45,507 bases of DNA from CAYSNP01 sp964432485 (GTDB lineage Bacteria; Bacillota; Clostridia; Christensenellales; DTU072): assembly GCA_964432485.1 (NCBI GenBank), contig CAYSNP010000014.1:1-45507 (forward strand). The letters run 5' to 3'. Positions within the stretch are counted from its first letter, which is position 1; each line of letters starts with the position of its first letter. Made by a program: the position numbers and the translations under genes. Below, piece by piece: positions 9,037 through 16,600 of this stretch. The notes under the pieces were generated by a model. The model saw only the letters and a program-made list of their open reading frames with translations, did no database searches and was not told the origin of the DNA.

Positions 9037-9927
9037 AGAGTTGTAGCGAAATGGAGTTTTTTATCTATTTTCATAGTTAATAATACCGCAAATAAGATTG
9101 AATCTTTGCCCAAATCTTTTGAGTTTATTACGATAGCGTTCTGCTACTATTTTAAACCTTTTTATGCGCCCAATTATGTGTTCTATTTTCATTCTTAGGC
9201 TAGATACTAATCTGTTATATGCATGCCGCTCTTTATCAGGCATTCGTGCTTTGTCTTCCTTATGGCGTAGGGGGTAGTCACAATTTTTATGTACTTTTTG
9301 CATACCCCTGTAGCCGCTATCAGCAAGTATAAGTATTGAAGGGGCTACATGAGTTGTCTTCTTAAACATTGTCATATCATGGGCATTACCATGAAAAAAT
9401 TCCGTACTTATTATCATCTGACTTACTCTGTCAATTATTACCTGAGTTTTTATTGTGTGTCGTTTTTTTTACCTGAATAGTGCTTCTTTTGTCTGTTTTT
9501 AGGTCTTTCTATGGGTGTTTCTGTACTGTCCACAACTATTACTTCTATCTTGTTGTTGGACTCGGTGAGCTTTTTCTTTCCCGGTAATTGAAATAACCCT
9601 GATTGGGACAAAGTGTTTTCTACCCAGCGTATGTTCTTATTTACATTGGTTTTGTGTATACCATAGCTTGCTCCGATACACTCTAATGTACGATACTCTT
9701 TGTAATACTCTAGTGTCATCAACAGCATATCCTCAATTGATAATTTCCGGTGTCGTCCATGCTTCTTATGCTTCTCTCGGTAAGCTATATCCAATACTTT
9801 TAGCATTACATTGAATGTTTCAGGTTTTACTCCTGTTGCTTGCCGAAATGACGCTTCACTATAGTTCTTTATGTTCTCATATTTCATTGTTTTATTATAT
9901 CATACTTTATCATTTCGCTACAACCCT
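9037..9927 (-). mobile_element. ISL2-like insertion sequence (IS5 family), 891 bp
   Basis: The 17-bp terminal inverted repeats match at 16 positions: AGAGTTGTAGCGAAATG on the left, and AGGGTTGTAGCGAAATG when the right end is read inward. The flanks carry a 3-bp target duplication, AAT (9034-9036 and 9928-9930), which fits the A-N-T duplications described for the ISL2 group of IS5. The only gene is a DDE transposase on the reverse strand. Removing the IS and one AAT restores a perfect REP-like palindrome (...CTCATCGCAATGACG). Confidence 0.88.
9061..9887 (-). CDS. IS5/ISL2-type DDE transposase in two frames joined at A8C
   Basis: The upstream frame (9887 to 9450, 145 residues) holds the N-terminal helix-turn-helix region (LSIEDMLLMTLEYYKEYRT) and the first catalytic aspartate (VIVVDSTETPIERP). 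It stops just after HYSGKK. The downstream frame (to 9061) holds RHTIKTQ, the second aspartate (ILADSGYRGMQK) and the catalytic glutamate (KIEHIIGRIKRF). The frames meet at eight A then C on the reverse strand, where a -1 shift on A-AAA-AAC yields one ~275-residue protein of normal family length. This may be programmed frameshifting, an inactivating indel, or a homopolymer sequencing error. Both halves look otherwise undamaged. The usual homologue is a single frame reading YSGKKKRHT across this point. Confidence 0.8.
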
Positions 9928-9930
9928 AAT

Positions 9931-10440
9931 GACGAGTTAGGCTTACGTGGGTCTGGATTGCTTCTTCGCATTTGCTCATCGCAATGACTTATAGTTCGTC
10001 TTTGCGAGCGACAGCGAAGCAATCCAGGGCTTACAGAGGGTAGCTCCCCGTGTAATTAAGCATTGCTTGCGTGGGTCTGGATTGCTTTGTCGCTACGCTC
10101 CGCGCAATGACGAGTTAGGCTTACGTGGGTCTGGATTGCTTTGTCGCTGATTATACCCTCGTAATGCTCCCGCATTTACTCGTGGGCTCCTGCTACTGAC
10201 TTGCCACTGGCAACTCAGCTTAACGCGTCGCCTCGCGCAATGACGGGTAGGGCTGGCGTGGGTCTGGATTGCTTTGTCGCTGATTATACCCTCGTAATGC
10301 TCCCGCATTTACTCGTGGGCTCCTGCTACTGACTTGCCACTGGCAACTCAGCTTAACGCGTCGCCTCGCGCAATGACGAGTTAGGCTTGCGTGGGTCTGG
10401 ATTGCTTCGTGCCTCGCAAAGACGGGCTCCAGAGGGTAGC
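9931..10440. repeat. REP-like palindrome cluster right of the insertion sequence
   Basis: This is the left part of a ~760-base gene-free stretch. After the interrupted copy come at least six more palindromes in both orientations: about 9953-9987, 9989-10024, 10078-10112, the two composite copies, and 10395-10425. They are joined by recurring linkers such as GAGTTAGGCTTACGTGGG. Open frames here are translated repeat. Confidence 0.8.
10132..10378. repeat. Tandem pair of composite palindromes (copies B and C)
   Basis: Copies at 10132-10245 and 10265-10378 are nearly identical with a 133-bp period. Each is a REP-like palindrome (TGGATTGCTTTGTCGC ... CGCGCAATGACG) whose loop carries the ~80-base insert also present at 7255-7362. 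The insert contains its own small hairpin TTGCC-ACT-GGCAA. Confidence 0.82.
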
Positions 10441-10475
10441 TTTACTCTATATAAATCAAATATTCCAATCCAATG

Positions 10476-10584
10476 CCGCCATTAGGCGGTACATAATGTT
10501 GCCTTTTGGCAATACATAATGTCAATGCGCTAGCATTGATACATCATGCCATCGAAGATGGTACATAATGCCACCGTTAGGTGG
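10476..10584. repeat. String of five different hairpins joined by a conserved 9-nt linker
   Basis: Five perfect stem-loops with different stems: CCGCC/GGCGG (loop ATTA), TTGCC/GGCAA (TTTT), TCAATGC/GCATTGA (GCTA), CCATC/GATGG (GAA), CCACC/GGTGG (GTTA). Between each pair is TACATAATG (once TACATCATG), at 10490, 10513, 10540 and 10562. Stems differ in sequence but keep pairing, while linkers stay constant. No open reading frame covers the block. I do not recognise a named family. Confidence 0.85.
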
Positions 10585-10593
10585 TATTTTCGC

Positions 10594-10629
10594 TGGATTG
10601 CTTCTTCGCATTTGCTCATCGCAATGACG
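10594..10629. repeat. Single REP-like palindrome next to the terminator
   Basis: One full copy (TGGATTGCTTCTTCGC ... CGCAATGACG) lies between the hairpin string and the terminator of the giant lipoprotein gene. Confidence 0.85.
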
Positions 10630-10631
10630 GT

Positions 10632-10671
10632 AAAAAAAAGGGCCTACCTTACGGCAAGCCCTTTTTTTTTT
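10632..10671 (-). terminator. Terminator of the giant lipoprotein gene
   Basis: A stem with GGGC/GCCC at the base, extended by a wobble-containing TGCC/GGTA around a GTAA loop, is flanked by eight A and ten T. Read on the reverse strand it ends in a T-run 23-62 bases past the stop codon. The A/T symmetry makes it potentially bidirectional. Confidence 0.85.
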
Positions 10672-10693
10672 GGTTGTTTATAAGAGATTAAAC

Positions 10694-13600
10694 TTAATTG
10701 TTAGCTTGAATTATAATATTATCTCCAATATACCATTTATTATCACCCTCGTCAGCCCAACCTTCAGGCCAACCCTTACCATCATTCCAATCATTATATA
10801 CTTCAAGAGGTACATATATTAATATATGTACTTCTGTTTGATTATAAAAAGCTGATTGTTCTATAGTTTTTACACTTTCGGGTATGTTTATTGTTACTGT
10901 GTAATTACTACCTGAATCTCCGAAATAACCTGTAGTAAAATTAAATACATGTCCATTTATCTTTGTTACACCATCAGGAATATCTATTATGCCATCAAAG
11001 CCATCAAGTATAGTATATCCTGTTAAAACACCATTTACAATTGTAAAGCCATTTTCATTATAATTAAAAGGCTCTTTTGCCCATTTAGCATAAACTGTAA
11101 TGTCATCAGGTATACCTGCTATATTTGCATAATTAGTACCGCTAAAGTCAGGCTCGGTGTTCCACCCTTCAAAAGTATAGCCTGCACGTTCAGGTGCAAA
11201 TTCCGGAGTTTGGCTATCTTTAACAAATGATACCAAATAACCTTCTTCTGCAAACTCACAACCCCATACAACCGCAGCATATGTGCTACCATTAATTTTA
11301 TTCCACCATCCATCCCATCCGCTAGGTTCACTTGTAGCTTCTGCATAGATTGTAGTAACACCAGAAGACCAAAATGCCATCATCCCGATTGTTATAACGC
11401 TATTAGGTATTCTAACTGTGGTTAGAGCACTACAATTATAGAAAGCATTAGCTTCTATAATGGTTAGGCTTGCAGGCAATTCAATATTAGTTAGCGCAGA
11501 ACAATTTTGGAAAGCACCATTGCCTATACTTGTAACATTGCCTATACTTATAACATTGCTTGGTATGACTATTGTCTCTAAATTACTGCAGGATAGAAAA
11601 GCACCACTACCAATAGTAAGTAAAGATTCTGGCAATTCAATAGAGGTTAGATTGTTACATATAGCAAAGGCTTCTTTACCTATATGTTTTAGATTGCTAC
11701 CTTCTTCAAATGTTATTTCTGTAAGGTTGGCTGCTCCATAAAATGCATGGTCGCCAATAATCTCAACACTACTGGGGATAGTGTAACTTGTTGCTGAATT
11801 GTTTTTAGGATAGGCTATTAAAACTTTGCCATCTTTGCTTAATACAGCACCATTAACTATCTTAATAGTATTGCCTTCTGTACTACCACCTATAATGAAG
11901 GCCTCAAGGCTATTGTAAGTATCAAATAAACCGCTAGCGATCCCTCTAGTGGTAGGCTTTAAGTCAATTGTTGCAAAGCTTTTATTAGTAACTCCTATAA
12001 GCAAATCACCTACATATTTAAGCCCTTGATCATTATAATCTTCTGTCTGCAAACTAGTGCAACCATCAAATATTTGCGCCCGTGTACCCATATAAATATA
12101 GTTATTACTTGGTGAAAAGGTAACGGTAGTTAAGTTTTTACAATTATAAAAAAGCATTTCATCAATATTAGCTACACTGCTAGGTATATTAATAGTTTCA
12201 AGAGCAGAACATTCAGAAAAGGCTTTGCTACCTATACTAATTAAACCTTCGTTTAGATTAACGGTTACAAGATGGTAACTCTCTGCAAAAGCATAGGTAA
12301 TAATAGTTGTTACACTACTTGGGATAGTAAGAGTTTGTAGTCCAGAATAAGAAAAACCAGCTTGCCCTATTGTTGTAACAGGCTTGCCTCTATATGTAGA
12401 ACGTATAGTCAAATCAGTAACACTACTATTAAACCCATTACCTGCCTTTACGCTGTAGGCTTCGCCATTGTTAATAGCTTCATATTGTAAAAACCATTCT
12501 AATCCGCTAATATCAAAGGTAAGGGTAAATGTTATCTCTTTAGTTGCAGTGCCATAAGCAAATGTTGTAGGGATATCAATGATCTTTTCATCCAAATCGC
12601 TTAGATATACTCTACCATCTGCTGTCATTAGGGCTACAATAGCGTCTTTTACTCCCTGCATATCTGTTGCAGGATTGCCGGTAAGGGTATAGCCTGCTAC
12701 CTCTGTTGCAAAAATACCTTCTGCGGCAAATGTTGCTATTTTATCAAACAACTCTACCATTTTGCCAGTGCCCTCGATGGAAATAATCTCTGTATCTAGG
12801 TATAAAGGAATAGGCAAATCACTAAAGTATTCGGTATAAATTTTATTAATAGCAACAAATGCTACTTCTAATGCCATTGCACTAAAAACATCGTCTCTAG
12901 AGTAAGCATTAAAACCTGGAGTGCCGACTAAATTGTTAATATTGTCATTAATAATATCCTGTAAGGCCTCATCTAAATCTAGATATGTTGCTAGCATATC
13001 CATAAGTGCGGCTAAAATAACATCTTCACCTACAGGCTCACTTAAGTTAATACCTAAATTGTTTATCATAGTTAGGTATACACCTTGCACAGCCGCAACT
13101 GCATCAGCAGTAAGATTTTGGTCTACAACTGTTAATATAAAAGCTCTTTTGCCTGTTTCATAAGCTACACCTTCGTTAAAAGCTGTTACTATCTCTGCAA
13201 TGGTGGTATATGCTCCGCCTACAACTGCTTTTTTATCAATTACATAGTTTGCAGCATCTTCTTGGAATTTACCTAAATTTGCATAATCTGAGCCATCGTC
13301 AACTTCAATACCTAATATTTCTGCATATAGTTCTAGTGCTGCTTGCATGTCTGGCTTATCTGTAGCATCATTAACAGCTGCAATTGCTTCTTGTTCTGCT
13401 TGTATTGCTTCTACCTCATTAGCCATTGCTCCAAAAACATGGTCTCTGGAGTAAGGGTTAAATTCCTCTGTGTTATTAAGATCTACTAAGCTATGAATAT
13501 AATCATTAACACGCTGTTGTAAAGTGCTATTCAAATCGTCTAGATATACACCTAACATCGTAAGCAATTCAATTAAATCTGAATCTTCAAGCACTCCTAG

Positions 13601-16600
13601 ATTTGCGCCCATTGTGTAATAAGTATTTCTTACAGCTTGCACTGTTGTTGCACTAAATCCCTTGTTTGCTACTGCTTTATGGAAGTCTAATTTGCCTTTT
13701 TCATAGGCTACACCTTCATTAAAGGCATCTTCTATATGTTTAAGACAAGTAAATGCTCCACCAAATATTGCTGTGCGCTTATCAATTACATAGCTTGCAA
13801 CATCATCTTGACGGTCGTGCCAACCTTCGTTTAGCTCCGCATAATCTGAACCTACGCCAGTCTTAATACCTAGCGTGCTCGCATATAGCTCTAGTGTAGC
13901 TTGCATTTCTGTTTCATCCATAGCGGCATTGATTGCAGCAATAGCTTCTACATAAGGCACCACTACACCGTTTATTATCCATTTTCCGTAAGTACTAAAT
14001 GGCTGATCAGCAGTATGATTAAATACGCAACTGGCTTCATCATAAGTAAGAGTAGCAGTAAAATCATCATTATAAGGGGAACCTGCAAAGCTAACAGCAT
14101 AAATGCAACCTTCAACCTTAAGGCCATAAGCAGTTAAGCTAGCAGAAGGATAGCCTTGGCCTGGGGTATAGCTATTTATCATTACACCACCAAATCCGCC
14201 TCCCACGTTTCTAGTGGTGACATTTTTGGCAAATACATCTGCTGATAAAATATTTAATGCAATTGTCCATTGTCCAGTATTATCTTGCCTATTATTTGCA
14301 TCTAATATTAAGTTTTCAAGTCTTACATCAATAAAGTAATAAACTTCTCCGCTCGGTCTTCCTGTTACAGTTAAAACTTGACGATTAGACTTACTAAAAG
14401 AGCCTCCCTCTTCTTTTTTTATTATTACTGTTCCAATACCTCTAATTATTAGATCTTTTCTATTAATAGTTACTACAGTATTAGTTTCATATACACCTTC
14501 CTCAATCAGTACCAATGCACCTGCAAGAGCAGAAGCAATTTTGGACACTAATGTTGCACCAGTATCAGTAGAATATACTGTTATTTTTTCAGTAACCCAA
14601 TGGGCATATACTTGTCCAGAACCTGCGCTTTGAGCTTGTGTTAGGTTGTCAAAGTTATCAGGGCAGGTAAACCAATCTTCGCTGGAGTACCAATTGTCAA
14701 AATATTTATAATCGCCATCGGCACGGTCAGCAGGGTTGTTAACATTAGCTAGGTCGATACCCTCAAAAGCGCTAAGCATTACGCTAGTAAAGTAATCAGG
14801 GATAGTAAGCGCTGATACGGTAGAAAGCACATCAACCAATACAATACCGCCCACGCAATCTAATTGGTAAAGCACACCGTCAATATATATAGTGGGTAAA
14901 GGATCGCCTTGCTCATCATCCATAGTGAGATCTGTGTCTGGATCAAAAGCGCCTTGCCCTATCTGAGTGCCGGCAGGAAGCTTAACTCCTGTAAGGTGGC
15001 TACAACCTGCAAAGGCATAGGCTCCTATGGAGAAGGGGTTGCCTCCTCCACCATTGCCATTACCTTCGTCGCCATTGCCTTCGTCAAAGAGCAAACCTTC
15101 TGCAGGATAGGGGCCTGAATAATTTATCGGATCTGTAGAAAAAGCAATGTCTACTCCGCCTCTGGTAACTCTTTCCAAGTTAGTACAGCCTTCAAAAGCG
15201 CGATGGCCTATAACTGTACAACCTGCTGGTAAATGTATCTCTACAATATCCTTATTATCCTTAAATGCTGCAAAGCCTATAGCTGTGATATTATCAGGAG
15301 CTTGGAAAACATCAACACCTATGCTAGTAAATCTAACAAGAATGTTTTCTGTTTCTTTATCAACATAGTATTGGCCATCGTTTAGGCTTCCTTTAGCTAC
15401 TAGGTCTAAATTTTCGTCATAGAAATAATCAAAAGCGTAAGCACCTGTTACAAAAATCATATTGGTGCCAAATACTTGATTATATTCGACATCGGTTAAA
15501 TTCAAACCTTGAACAAAAGCACTTAAAGCCTCACCGCAATCTTTTAAGTTGCCGTATATACATTCTACCGCAACGGGGAAGTCGTCAATAAGAATAGCTT
15601 GGAAATACAATTGCTCACTGATAGCACCATTAAAGTCTACTCCTAAATCTGACCATACTTTATTTAGGTTGCTCTTTTTCAAATCATAAAAGTTTTCTAA
15701 ATCTGATTTTATAGTGGGGTCTGTAGATGTAAATATCCAATAACAAGTAATTGCTAATTGGTTATCTGTTATGGGAGTGTCAATATCAAACTCAGTACCA
15801 TCAGCATAAAGATATGCTAATGTATAACCTAGCTTTGTCCAATCTGGTGCTTGTGCAGGTTGACCATATACTATTGCTTGAGATTCTTCATCAGCGCCTT
15901 CTAACTTAAATGTAACAGCTGATAAGATTTCGAAAGTAGTACTAGCTGTGCCATCGTAGTTACCAATAAAGCTGATATTAATTGTTGCGTCGCCAGCCTC
16001 TTCATTATCCTCATAAGTAACAGTATAATCAGTGCCTAAGACTAAACCTATTGTACCAAATTGTACAGTTATCTCAGGAGTATGCTTTTGTCCATTATAA
16101 TTAAATGGACCGCCTAATACTTCAATATCTACATCTTTATCTTCCAAAACTTTTTGAATAATTTCAAAAATTACATCTTCAATAAATACTAAGGTATAAT
16201 TGCTTGCTAAAAAAGTATCTTTATCAATAAGTACAAAATCTTCTGGTTTTAATATTGCATATTCGCCTACATCATCGCCCTCTACTCTTGTAAGAGCGCC
16301 TGTAAAGGCTGCTTCTTCGCTATTTTGACCATCGCTGTAGTCGTATTTAAATACTGGGTCATCTGCGCCATATACTTTAAATTGGTCAGGTTCTGGTGTT
16401 ACGGTAATAGTTGCAGGAGTAATTGCAAAATATACAACATCGGTAGCGAACACTAAGTTATAGTTGCTTGCTAAGAAAGTACCGTTATCAACTAACTTCA
16501 AATCACCTTGTATAATTGCATAATCGCCTACATTTTCGTTAGTGCTATCAGCCCTTGCAAGAGTGCCATCAAATGCCGGGGTTTCGCCAGTAATAGCACC

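Noticed and set aside
10093..10308. 71-codon reverse frame with duplicated words
   Set aside because: It is the translated 133-bp composite repeat; no start signal.
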